NCBI RefSeq assembly: GCF_963169125.1
Contig: NC_084795.1
Coordinates: forward strand, 138,485,701-138,549,700
From: Humulus lupulus
Taxonomy: Eukaryota; Streptophyta; Magnoliopsida; Rosales; Cannabaceae
Direction: 5' to 3'
DNA length: 64,000 nt
Positions 21,789 through 32,733 of this stretch are shown piece after piece. Under the pieces are notes generated by a model. That model had not been told where the DNA came from, ran no database searches, and worked only from the letters and a program-made list of their open reading frames with translations. Position 1 is the stretch's first letter, and each line of letters opens with the position of its first letter. A program made the translations under genes and the position numbers.

Positions 21789-22579
21789 TCAACACTCCAG
21801 GCATGAGGAATCAGATCCCCACTTAGTTGGGCTAATTTTTATGTTCCCGGACATACAACACTCTCGACTTGGTATGGGCCCTCCTAGTTGGGTCCCAGCA
21901 CTCCTGCACCGGGGTCTCGGGTGGCTAAGAAGACTCTTCGCAACACCAGATCTCTGACCCCAAATTTTTTTTCTCACTTTGGAGTTAAAATATATGGCCA
22001 CCTTCTGCTGGTAGGACGCTACGCGCAGCTGAGAAGCTTCGCGTAGCTCCTCCATGAGGTCTAGGGACTCCCAAAGTAAATCATGGTTCGTGGTTGGATC
22101 ATACGTATCATGTCGGTGTGTGGAGATTGCTGCTTTAACTGGGATCATACCCTTATACCCATAGGCCATCAAGAAGGGAGCTCCTCGAGCCAAGCTCATT
22201 TTTCCTGCTTCAACCTTTTCTTCAAAGTGGACTTGAGTGTCTTGTTAACTACTTCAACTTGGCCATTGTCTTGCGAATGGGCCACAAAAGAGAAGCTCTT
22301 GATGACACCATGCCGCTGATAGAAGTCTGTGAACACTTCACTGTCGAACTGCAATCCGTTGTTGGAGACTATCTTCCTCGAAGGCCCATATCGGCAAACG
22401 ATGTTTTTAATGACGAAATCCAAAGCCTTTTTGGAGGTGATTATAGCAAGGGGCTTGGCCTCAACCCACTTCGTGAAGTAGTCGACGACCACTATGGCAT
22501 ATTTCACACCACCCTTCCCTGTAGGTAGGGAGCCGATAAGGTCGATGCCCCAAACAGTAAAAGGCCATAGGCTGCTCAT
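21789..22579 (-). pseudogene. B pol: integrase catalytic core and C-terminus
   Basis: 22196-22579 holds WGIDLIGSLPTGKGGVKYAI (first catalytic Asp), RKIVSNNGLQFDS (second Asp of the SDNG motif changed to Asn) and DNGQVEVVNKTLKS (catalytic Glu). After a frameshift and a loss of about 20 residues, 21789-22199 continues with GYKGMIPVKAAISTHRHDTYD and the C-terminal helix region. The D-to-N change alone would remove strand-transfer activity. Confidence 0.87.
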
Positions 22580-23434
22580 CTACATAAGCTCATTTGGAGG
22601 CACTCGGGGAATATTGGCAAAGCACTGGAATTTTTCGCATTTCATGACATAATCCATTGCGTCTCCATTCATGGTGGACCAAAAATACCCTTGCCTTACG
22701 ATCTTCTTGGAGAGGCTTTGCCCTCTTGCGTGATCTCCGTAGAAACCTTCGTGTACCTCTCGTAGTATTAAATCGGCTTCTTGCTTGGACACGCACCGAA
22801 GCAAGGGCAAAGAATAACCTCGCCTGTAAAGCCTATTATCCATGATTATGTACCTCCGTACTTGGTACAACAACTTCTTACCTGCCTTCTTATCTTGGGG
22901 AAACTCCCCAGGGACGAGGTCTTTCACTATTGGCTCCTTCAACCCATCTTGGGGATGTATTGACTCCACCTCATCTGGAGCCGAGATACTTGGAGACTCC
23001 AAGTAGTCAATGGGGACCACATTGATTAATTCAGCATCTTTGTTCATGGCCAGTTTAGCCAGGGCATCTGCATTGGAATTTTTCTCCCACGGTACTTGTT
23101 GAATAGTGAATCTTTGGAAGTTATGCAGCATTTCTTGAACCTTTGCCAAGTACGATGCCATCTTTGTTCCTCGGGCCTGGTACTCTCTGAGAACTTGGTT
23201 CACCACGAGTTGGGAATCGCTAAAGATCTCGAGTCCTTCGGCCTTGAGCTCCAGTGCCATGCAAAGCCCAGTGATTAAGGCTTCGTACTTCGCTTCGTTG
23301 TTAGAGGCGCTAAATCCAAAGTAGAAGGCACTATGCACTATATGCCCCTCAGGGGAAACCAAAATAAGTCCTGCCCCAGCGCTATTTTCATTGGGAGACC
23401 CATCCACGAATAACTTCCAAGCTGGTCCAACCAC
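22580..23434 (-). CDS. B pol: archaeal-type RNase H plus integrase zinc-binding domain (open block)
   Basis: 284 codons without a stop. The N-terminal half is the extra RNase H: WKLFVDGSPNENSAGAGLIL (catalytic Asp), EAKYEALITGLCMA (Glu), IFSDSQLVVNQV (Asp) and SNADALAKLAM (Asp). The C-terminal half is the integrase HHCC region (EVHEGFYGDH, KKIVRQGYFW, KCEKFQCF; one Cys of CxxC reads as CEKFQC). A second RNase H of this kind is diagnostic of Tat elements. The ATG is internal to pol. Confidence 0.88.
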   Translation of the reverse strand: MVGPAWKLFVDGSPNENSAGAGLILVSPEGHIVHSAFYFGFSASNNEAKYEALITGLCMALELKAEGLEIFSDSQLVVNQVLREYQARGTKMASYLAKVQEMLHNFQRFTIQQVPWEKNSNADALAKLAMNKDAELINVVPIDYLESPSISAPDEVESIHPQDGLKEPIVKDLVPGEFPQDKKAGKKLLYQVRRYIIMDNRLYRRGYSLPLLRCVSKQEADLILREVHEGFYGDHARGQSLSKKIVRQGYFWSTMNGDAMDYVMKCEKFQCFANIPRVPPNELM

Positions 23435-23559
23435 CGGGGTGCACTCAGTCCTCTCCTGATTCCTGATCCACTCGGTAATGAAATCAGTGAGTGCCTAACC
23501 TTTTATGGCAGTCCTCGGATGATAGTTGATGTCTAACTGACTCAGCACTCAGTCCTCTC

Positions 23560-24800
23560 CTTAATCAGATGCGCCTAGAAGTAGGGTCTTAGCTTTCGAG
23601 AGGCAACCATTAAGCAAAAGGTTAACTTCTCCATCAGTGGGTACCTAGACTCTGCCCCGAGGAGTCTTTTGCTGACATAATAGACAAGGTGCTGAGCACA
23701 GCTTTCTTCCCTTACTAACGCGGCACTGATGGCGTGTTCCGAAATAGCCATGTAGAGCAGAAGAGGTTCTCCGTCTACTGGCTTGGATAAGATCGGAGGG
23801 TTTTCCATGTGCGCCTTGAGTTGTTGGAACACCTATTCGCACACTTCTGTCCATTCAAACCTCTGACTTCCTCAGAGAACATTAAAGAAAGGGATGCACT
23901 TGTCTGTTGCCTTGGAGACAAAAAGACTCAAAGCTGCGATCCTCCCTGTCAGGCTTTGAACTTCTTTATGTTTTCGAGGAGATGGAATTTTTATTAGGGT
24001 CTTGATCTTCTTGGGGTTCTCCTCAATCGCCCGAGCACTGGCGATGGAGCCTAGGAACTTGCCGGAGGCAACCCGAAATGTGCACTTTTGGGGGTTGAGC
24101 TTCATTCTGAAACGGAGGAGCACTACGAAGACCTCAGTCGGGTCGCCTACGTGGTCTGGGATAGTTCTAGACTTGACCAACATATCATCTACATAGACCT
24201 CAATGTTCCGATCGAATTGGTTTTTGAACATCTTGTTAACAAGCCTCTGGTAGATGGCGCCAGCATTTTTCAACTTGAAAGGCATCATAATATAACAATA
24301 AACACCCTTGTTGGTTCGAAAGCTGGTGTGCTCATGATCGGAGACGTGCATGGATGCTTGGTTATATCCTGAGTATGTGTCCATGAATGACAGCAACTCG
24401 TAAACAGAGGTGGCATCGACCATCTGCTCTATCTTGGGGAGCAGAAAGTAGTCTTTTGGACAGGCCTTGTCAAGGTTTGAGAAATCGATGCATGTCCTCC
24501 AAGTGCCATTCAACTTTGGCACAAGGACAGGATTAGACAGCCACCTGGGGTATTGGGCTTCTCAGATAAACCCATTGGAGAGGATCTTGTCCACTTCAGC
24601 CTTAAGAGCCTCTTTCCGAGTTTGAACAAACGGTTGTTGCTTCTGCTGGACGGGAGCAAAGCTAGGATTGACATTCAAGGCATGGCATACGATATTTGGA
24701 TCTATACCAGTTATGTCAGAATGTGACCACGCGAACACGTCTTGGTTTCCTCGAAGGAAGCCCACCAATGCCTCTTGGATTTTCATTTTTAAGCTTCCCC
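23560..24800 (-). pseudogene. B pol: reverse transcriptase and first RNase H
   Basis: 23872-24522 is a 216-codon RT block: NLDKACPKDYFLLPKIEQMV, FMDTYSGYNQASM, MMPFKLKNAGAIYQRLVN, YVDDMLVKS intact, and the connection region VQSLTGRIAALSLFVSKATD. 24562-24786 is the N-terminal lead-in (FLRGNQDVFAWSHSDITGI). 23575-23832 is RNase H (YVSKRLLGAESRYPLMEKL). Stops or frameshifts occur at about 24523-24561 and 23833-23871. Further RNase H sequence to 23440 is out of frame. Confidence 0.87.
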
Positions 24801-24806
24801 CAACTT

Positions 24807-25560
24807 TTACTTTTTTGTCAGGGTGGAGGTATCAAGAACTACCTCCTCCACCTCCTCTATTGGTTCAATGGACCTCTCCTCTTGAACCCTTGGATCTAAC
24901 TCGTCAGGCCCCGACTCCTGGACAACTTGTACCTCTGAGGCCTCAAACTTCGCGGGACCTTCCTCCTTTACCATCATCACTGGAGCCTTAAGGGAGACCT
25001 TGTAACACTGTCTTGCCTCTTTCTGGTCACCACAAACTATGTTGATACCTGCATCTGTGGGGAACTTCATGCACAGATGACAGATGGAGGTGACGACCCC
25101 AAAATCCACCAGTTCGGGTCATCCCAAGATGGCGTTGTATGCCGAGGAATAGTCCACAACCACGATGGCAGTATTTGAAGGGTTGGCGAGGTGCCTCTCC
25201 AAGCGTCACAGGGAACTTTGTCTACCCCATTGGGATGAGGGCTTATCCCAAGAATATGTAGAGTGTTGAGGTGCACGGGGACAAGTCTGTCGTGGTCAGC
25301 CCTATCTTCTCAAAGGCTGACTTAAACAAGATGTTCACCGAACTCCCGTTGTCTTCCAGAATCCGAGCCACCATTTTGTTGGAGATTTGGCTCTCAATCA
25401 CCAACGGGTCGTGATGTGGGAAATGTACTCTACGAGTGTCATCTTCAAAGAATGTTATGACTTGGTCAGTTCTTCGTGGCATTTGGGCAAGCAACTGGGC
25501 CAAAGCCATGACCTCATCATTGTGATTCAAAGTCCACGCATACTTGTTGTGCGAGCTTCG
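24807..25560 (-). pseudogene. B protease and linker
   Basis: 25243-25530 contains VHFPHHDPLVIESQISNKMV and the active-site stretch ILEDNGSSVNILF (DNGS, the usual Tat form). 24807-25109 is the acidic linker with ICHLCMKFPT and ELDPRVQEERSIEPIEEVEE. The middle (25110-25242) is shifted by one or more indels, although a block like RPSAYNA... is seen in another frame. The product would process the polyprotein. Confidence 0.8.
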
Positions 25561-26926
25561 TGAATTCCCCCCAAGTTAGGCCTTCCTGAGATTGTTCCTA
25601 CCTGCCCGTTTACTGGAGGAGGTCCTTGGGCTACTGGATGTTGGGGGGTTACTGGAGCTGCTGCTGGGACCTGTGGTGTAACAGGCGGTACAACCGCTCT
25701 TGCCATGAGAGACTGTGTTGGACGTGCTCCACCCTCAGCTTATTGGTGGAGGTGCCCCAGCTTGATGAGATTTTTAATCTCGTCCTTCAGTTTGTGGCAC
25801 TCATTGGTGTGGTGCCCTATGTCATTGTGGAAATGAAAAAATTTGCCAGGGTCTCGCCTATCCTTGTCTCTTCGGATGGGTTGTGGCTTCCTATAATGAA
25901 TGTGTTGTGTCGTGGCCACAAAGATCTTCTCTCAGGAGTCTACCAAGTCAGTGGACTAGGAATACTATGACACGTACTTCTCGCCTGATGCAACTCCCTA
26001 CTCGGGTTCTGTAGTTCGGCTTCCTCTGGGCTTGCAGCCCTTACCTTTCCCCCCGCACCTAGTGTCGTTGGGAGCTCTACTAGATTCAACAAGCTGGGAG
26101 GGGGCAACAACTCCAGCACTGAATGCAGGCTGAAAAGTGCTATATCCAGTGGGGGCTGCCCCAAACCCTGCTAAAGCCATACCAAATCCAGGAGCAGACA
26201 TGACACTGTAACCGGAAGGTGGGGCACTCTGGCTGGGTTGGACTCCCCCCGAGTTCTATTGGATGAGAACAGAGGGGGAATATTAGATCCCTGAGGCCAC
26301 GGGGCCAGGTGCGACCAATGTAGGGAAGATGGAGGATGCTCCGAATGCCCCAATCTAAGCATCCTCTCAGCTGATGTATTCTTGCACTCGACGAATGAAG
26401 TCGTCGAGATCCCGGTATCCTCTTCGTTGGAGATCATCCCAAATTGGGGACTCTACGCGGATACCAACTTGTAACACCATGAACTGCTGGCCATCGTCGA
26501 TCCTTTTGGTTCTCGCTGCTTCCTCTTTGAAATGCTTGATCTAGGCCTTGAGGGTCTCGAAGGGCCCTTGCTTTATGTTGGCCAAGGTGTTGACCTCAAA
26601 GCTTACCTTTCGAACTCCTATGAATTGTCTTCAGAAGGCAAATGATAACTGGTGCCATGATTGAATGGGCCCTGGTCAGAGCTTTTTAAACCATTCATAT
26701 GCCGACCCTGTCAGGGTGAGCAGGAACACGTGACACTTACCGTTGCCGGAGACACGATGCACCGACATTAATCTGTTGAACTTAGACAAGTGGTTCGTTG
26801 GATCAAACCACCATCGTAGGGCGGTATGGATGGAATTTTGAAGCCTAGTGGTAGCGGGGCCTCAACAATTTGAGGGGCACACGACTCCACCTCTTCATCC
26901 TCCGAATCAAACTCATTGCCTTGCCG
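25560..26926 (-). pseudogene. B gag, C-terminal half
   Basis: Conceptual minus-strand reading gives the cysteine-rich region near 25740-25870 (the YHxxxGHxTxEC type seen also in E), a Gly/Ala-rich stretch with SAPGFGMALAGFGAAPTGYS at 26110-26201, and capsid-core residues near 26560-26800. Many stops. The reading is cut at 26926 by a solo LTR and resumes in the 133-bp island 29268-29400 and then from 31612. Confidence 0.75.
26922..26926. repeat. Target site duplication of solo LTR 1 (TGCCG / TGCCA)
   Basis: TGCCG before the LTR and TGCCA at 29268-29272 after it: four of five bases agree, the difference being a G/A transition. Confidence 0.7.
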
Positions 26927-29267
26927 TGTAACGACCCAAAATCACTAATAAGGCTTAAGGGCCTTGATTAGCATGCCGGGAGGGCATAATGGGTTTAAGT
27001 GTGATTTAAATGATTAAATGAATGACTATGTGATATGCATGATTATATGATTATATGGATATGTGAAATGCATGTTTCTTAGTATTAATATGCATGTGGG
27101 CCCTATTTAGCTTATAAGGGCATATTAGTAATTTTGGCCCGTTGAGGGCATAAATGTGATTATTTGAGGTAATTTTTTGATACCACATTATTATGTGGAT
27201 ATATTTGCAATATATGGCTCGAGACGGTCCTAGTGAGCGGATTAGCGAAATAGTCACGACAGGGATTTATACCCAGCTCGAGGGAGCCCGGGGGTATTTT
27301 CAGGAATTTAGAAAATATATTGGGGATTATTAGACATTGGGAAAATAATTGGTGATTAATTGGATGTCAAGATTTAAGTGGTAAATATTAAGAACACTCA
27401 AGGGGTTAGCGGGAATTGGGAGCAAAATGACTATTATACCCCTAGAGGCCATTTGAGGATTAAAAAACCTAGGAGGGTAAAATAGTCTTTTCTTAAAATC
27501 TAAGGATATACTCATAATTTAGGCTGGATGAAACTAGAAGCAAGAGAATCAATTGGAAGGCTCCCTCATCTCTCTCACATTCTCCCTCTTCCTCACTCCC
27601 TCTTGTTGAAGATTGAAGCTAAGATGATCCAAGGGGCATTAGTATGGGCTTTGGTTGGAGTTCTTGGAAGGAAAACAGAAGGAAAGCTAGGGGATTTCTA
27701 GTTGGGAGTTGGAGCTGGTAAACAGGGAGGAACTCAGTCCTAATTGAGGTAAGAATTGTGGTTTTCAACTTTGAATTTTACTAGGTTTGTTAGGTAGAAT
27801 TCTGAGTATTCAAGTGACGGATTGTTGCTGAGTTGAGGTATGGATTCTAGTTCTATTAAGCCAGTAATTAAGGGATATTGCTGAGGTTTTTGATGTTTAA
27901 AAATTAGTAGTTTAGTTTTGAATTTGGGGTTAGTTCGGTGTTAAATTGGGGGAATTATGGGAAAAAAATATGGGTTGATGGCTTAGTGTTCTTGGCTAGC
28001 AAGAAGAAGAGAAAACCCAGGTTTTCTCTGGGTCGAAGGGGCGCACCGCGACCCAACCTGGGGGGCGCCGCGGCGCGTGTGGCCCTTCAGGCCTAGGTTG
28101 CTCTTTGACTTGGGGCAAGTCATGACTTACTAAGCCAAGTAGCAACCCACCTGGTAATTTTAGCCTTAGAAGTGTTTCAAAAAATTGTTAGGGCTCGAGG
28201 GTTCGAACCTAGGTGCTCAGGAAAATTTCTACTACCCGGTTTAGTAGAAATTGAGGTCCCGAAGGCTAGTTTCTGTCTCCTAGGTATTTTATTTTTATTG
28301 GAAGTTGATGGATATCAATGGCCATTGTGACTAGGTTTATCGCCAAGGCTCAGAGCTAAGGATCGTGCTCAGAACCATATTGCATTCTCCGCTTGGAATT
28401 TAAGGTAAGAAAACTGCACCCGTTTATGTGGCTATGTTGGGACTAGGGTTCCCTATATTCGAATACAATATTGTATGATTATGGCATGCCATGTGGGCAT
28501 GAAATAAACGGCCTATAAGTGTTGGAATTGATATTTGCACACAGGACACGGCTCAGCCACTGAGAGCTGAGGTTAGCTAAACATTCACTGAGCTCGGCCT
28601 AAGCGAGTCAGAGTCAGTGGGTTAAATAGAAGGTGCGGCCTAAGGGCGCCGACCCTGGGTATTGTATGATGACTGTGATGTGTTTACTGTTGTTAAGTTG
28701 TTGCCTATAGCTTGTTGATTAGTTGTTTAAACGGTTTGTGATTTGTTGATGTCTAGCACTGATTATGTGTCTGTCATAAGGTGTTGAATACCTGGTTAAC
28801 TGCTTTATGGATCATTTGGTTGTCTGTATTGTTTATAATGTGTATTATGGTTTTCTTGCTAGGCTTTAGCTCACGGGAGCTACCTGGTGCAGGTAAAGTC
28901 AAGGGTAAGGTGGACCAATCCTAAGTTGGAGAGCTCTGGGTATAGGATGTACATAGTCAGCTGCTCGTCCACCACGGCCGAGGGATGGAACAGGGACAGG
29001 AAAACCTAAAATGCGTACTTTTCCATTAGAGTGGCTTGTGAATGTATATGACTTTCGAAATTTTGTAATTTTCCTTTAAACCCTATTTTTGGGATCCCAT
29101 GTACTAAACATTTATCTAAATGAAATTGATCTATTTATGACCAAAATCTTTTAACCCTAACTGGATTATGGTTTTAGGGTCACATTTTCAACTAAACGAC
29201 TTGATTAGCAAGTCTTGCACATTTATAAACACACAGTGTAACGGTCTTGGTTATCCATGGCGTTACA
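26927..29267 (+). repeat. Solo Tekay LTR 1 (2341 bp), T1-like subfamily
   Basis: Begins TGTAACGACCCAAAATCAC and ends CATGGCGTTACA. It is the reverse orientation of T1/T2. The blocks around 27120-27260 match the T1 LTR at 720-930 better than T2. No internal element region follows, so it is a solo LTR left by recombination between two LTRs. ORFs inside are not coding. Confidence 0.85.
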
Positions 29268-29400
29268 TGCCACATGGCCATCCTGAGCATTATCCGCTTC
29301 AGAATTTCTAACTCCGCATTTTCTAAAAGCCGGCGGTTTCTATGTGTTAAGAATGGATACTTCTTGGTGTTTTCCAAAATTCTGACTTGGGGATACCTTT
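29268..29400 (-). pseudogene. B gag island between two solo LTRs
   Basis: 133 bp of B gag sequence (minus strand) trapped between the two solo LTRs; the reading includes EFWKTPR and RRLLENAE-like residues. Its right end CCTTT is the target duplication of solo LTR 2 and its left end TGCCA that of solo LTR 1. Confidence 0.6.
29396..29400. repeat. Target site duplication CCTTT of solo LTR 2
   Basis: CCTTT here and at 31612-31616, exactly flanking the LTR. Confidence 0.88.
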
Positions 29401-31611
29401 TGTAACGACCCGAATTTGCTAATCGGGCTTAGGGCCTTGATTAGTGTGCCTGGAGGGCAATAAATGATTTAATATGCTTTAATATGTTAATGGGTGAATT
29501 AATGTGAATATATGATAGTGATGCATGTTTAGTGAGTTAACTGTGCATGTGGGCCCTGTCTGGATATTAGGGGCATGAATGTGATCAATGTTATATATGT
29601 GATACGTCTGTGCAACACGATCCGAGACAGTCCTGGGGAGCGCTTAGCCAGAGAGTCACAACGGGGTTGAGATTCGGACTTGGGGTGAGTCGAGGGGTAA
29701 TTTGGGTACTAGGTGTGTTATGGGATTATCGGGACATGAAAATAAATATTTGGAGATATATTTGAGGATAGAATGTCTAGGCGGGAATACTGGGGAAATT
29801 TACCATTTTGCCCTCGGGGACGTTTTGGTACCCCGAGCCTTGAGGTAACCCTTTAGACTTAAGTCAAGTAAAACAAAATAGGGGAATAGTTTAGAAACTT
29901 TAGAAACCGACTCATATTTCCTCCCAACTGAAGATAGTTCTTACTTCTCTCTCTCTTTCACTCTCTAAGGAAAACTCAAGGGAAACCTAAGGGAAATCAA
30001 CTTAAAGCTAAAGGTTTTCAGCTGGGGAAATCTAAGGGAACTTGAAGTTTGAAGATTGAGGCATAGGGGGGACTGATTCAGAAGCTTAATTCAGTAAGAG
30101 GTAATATCTAATTTGTAACATTTGGTCTTGAATTTCTACTGATTTTGAGGTTTGCATGTTGGTCAAGTTTGGTCTACTTTTGGGTGCCTTAGCTGAGTTT
30201 TGAAGTAGGATTCAATGGGATTTTAGTGCTGTTATTGAGCTGGAATGATGGTGTTAATTATCTAGGATTGTTAGTCTGGTTTTGGTGAGGATTGGCTTGA
30301 AGAAAAGGTAGAAAACTGATGAGGAATTCTGGGTTTGGAGGTGAGAGACGCGGCCCTAGGAGGGGTGCGTCGCGGCCCGTGTGCGCACGCAGCCATGGGA
30401 GGCCGAGAAGCTCATGCGCGCCGCGGCGCCTGGTGGGCGCACCGCGGCCCGTGTGGGGGTCAGTGAGGTGCTAGCCTCTGTTTTCAGGCTAGCCGCGGCT
30501 CTTGTGGGTGGGACCGCGGCCCTTTGTGCCAGTTTGAGTTTTAAGGGTATTTTAGGCTTGGGAACTCAAGGGGTAAGGCTCGGGATGGATTTTATCACCC
30601 GGATTGATAGAATTCAAGGACCCAGAGGTTAGGGTTATGGCTCTAAGTTATTTATTGGATTAGAATTTGATGGATGGACATTGTTAATGTGTTGTGACTA
30701 GGGTTTCGGCGAGGCTGACGTTAGAGGACTGTGCTCGGGGCATCGGTGCTCAGAAAGCTCGGAACTCAGGTAAGAGAACCCTTGTTCCCATAGAGCTTGT
30801 GTGCAGGGCTGAGCCCAATGTGTTTGAATAGAATTGATATGCAGGGCCGAGCCCAATATGATAGAACTGCGGGGCGTAGCCCTTTATCTGATTATGTTAG
30901 AATCCTATACTTGCTTGATGTGAATGGTCGGCTTGAGCCGGGAATGGTGTAGACCGAGAACGGCGAAGGGCCGGGAACGGAATTGGGCACGTTGAGTGCA
31001 AGGCCGAGAATGGCAAGGGGCCGGAAGCAGCGTTGAGCACGTGGAGTGCGAGTTACCAGGGCGAGTCCCTAGAAGGATACCTGGGATATCCTCACGGCGT
31101 GGTCCGCGAACCCAGGGCTTGATAAACGCCTGGGATGGCTAGGCCATATGTGTTTAGCCATTGGTGGCCTCTTTATATGCTTGATATATGTGTTTCATAT
31201 GTTATCTGTTTGTGGGTTTTCTTGCTGGGCTTCGGCTCACAGATGCTCTGTGGTGCAGGTAAGGGTAAAGAAAAGATCAACCAACCATGAGTACAGCAGG
31301 CGTGAGGCGGGGTGTACATGTTTGGTTAGCCTGGCTGCCACAGCAAGAGGATTTTGGGAGATGCTTGTAAATAAACCTAGATTTTGTCGTCTAGACGACT
31401 TGGTTCAGTTTATATGTTGTAAATATTTCTAAACTGTATTTTGGGATCCCAAGTGTAAAACTTTTATAATTTTCTATGGAAATTACTATTTCTCAAGTCT
31501 TTCCTTTGTTTATGGCTTAATTACACTGTTTGACTTAAAACCTCGATTAGCGAGTTGAAAGCACGTTTTTAAACTCACTTAGTAACGGCTCTAAGGAAGT
31601 AGGGCGTTACA
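29401..31611 (+). repeat. Solo Tekay LTR 2 (2211 bp), T2-like subfamily
   Basis: TGTAACGACCCGAATTTGC...AGGGCGTTACA with perfect CCTTT duplications. It is closest to the T2 LTRs in reverse complement (the tcctggggagcgcttagcc and gcatcggtgctcag regions). It carries the CpG-rich block (30345-30535) with five or more CGCGGCCC-type boxes. The 83-codon ORF at 30381-30632 lies in this block and is not a gene. Confidence 0.9.
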
Positions 31612-32712
31612 CCTTTGACCGATTTCCATTATGATTAGTAAGATGGTTGACGCTCTAAGTCGGGTTATCTCTTCTCCAAGCATTTAGATTATCTCAGAGA
31701 TCTAACAGGCCTCTCTCAACAAGCTCGCATCATCCTAACTTATTGCATCTTCGGGCATTGAGATTGTCTCTCAGGTCAGTCTGTCCTCGAAACACACCAT
31801 TATCCTCTGGATGAGCCACTTTAGTCTCTCCATCAGACTCAACGTTTTCATTTACCGAGATACTGATGTCGCGTTATCAGTTTTTCAGGGCATTCTTCGG
31901 GTGGATCCCCAGACCATGACTCCTATGGGGTTGGTTAGGTCCTGAAGGGACACCAGCTTCATACATCATGTGATCTGTATGGTCACATCGAGGCAGAATG
32001 CCCTGAGCTCCATGGGTGTTGACTGCCTGGCGGTGTCCTCGGGGCCCTGGGCCATTACCTCTGCCAGCCTGTTGAGGAACCTGGTGGCCTCCGAGTTCTT
32101 GTCGAGCCCTCTTCTACTTTGGGATGGGATTACCGTCAGCCTTTCCCTTGCCACGGTCATGTGGTGGGATCGGGGTCCCAACTCCTGCAGGGTGCCCGGT
32201 GGATACCACAGCTAGCAGATCACGAGCCTCCGCAATTTGATGCTCAAGAGGCACTCTAGCGGCATTGACAGGTGGCACTCCAACGGGGTGCATAGGTGGC
32301 ACGCCAGTAGGGTGCCCAGAAGGTAGGTTGCCATTGGGGTCCACTCGCAGCCCCTGGGCTACCAAAGTGGCCTTCATGGCAAGTACCATCTCCTGTAGGA
32401 TGGCGATATTACCCTCTTGAGCATCGATCTTTTGTTGTTGGGTGGCCACCTGCTCACGGAGCACCACCACCTCCGGTGTCTCTTCCGCTTCCATGAGCTT
32501 AGGGTATTCTTCCTCATAATACCCTTGGCCGACACCATTATCTTCGTCATCATACTCGGCTATTCGTCGTAATCCTCCATCATCTTAGGCACGTCCTGAG
32601 GTGGTTTCCGACTGGGTTGTCCTCCTTCAACTTCGGTAGGAGGAAGCACGTCATCTGTAACATTTCTTCGTGTAGTTACCATGGCTGTGAGTGTTTCAAA
32701 TGCTTTCTTCAA
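31612..32712 (-). pseudogene. B gag, N-terminal half
   Basis: 32560-32754 is the start (AFIESLKKAFETLTAMV followed by TTRRNVTDDVLPPTEV); its first codons overlap the PBS/LTR edge, so the true ATG is probably MVTTRRN at about 32684. 32114-32494 is a predicted coiled coil (VVLREQVATQQQKIDAQEGN) followed by Pro/Val-rich HPTGVPPMHPVGVPPV repeats. 31966-32181 continues. Frameshifts separate the blocks. E has the same plan at 47258-47904. Confidence 0.78.
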
Positions 32713-32731
32713 GCTCTCAATGAAAGCACCA
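32713..32731 (-). other. B primer binding site
   Basis: The minus strand reads TGGTGCTTTCATTGAGAGC two bases from the LTR start. It is identical in E (47942-47960). The donor tRNA is not assigned. Confidence 0.7.
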
Positions 32732-32733
32732 AA

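Noticed and set aside
30381..30632. 83-codon ORF rich in Ala/Arg/Gly
   Set aside because: Lies in the CpG-rich block of a solo LTR; the other LTR copies do not preserve the frame.
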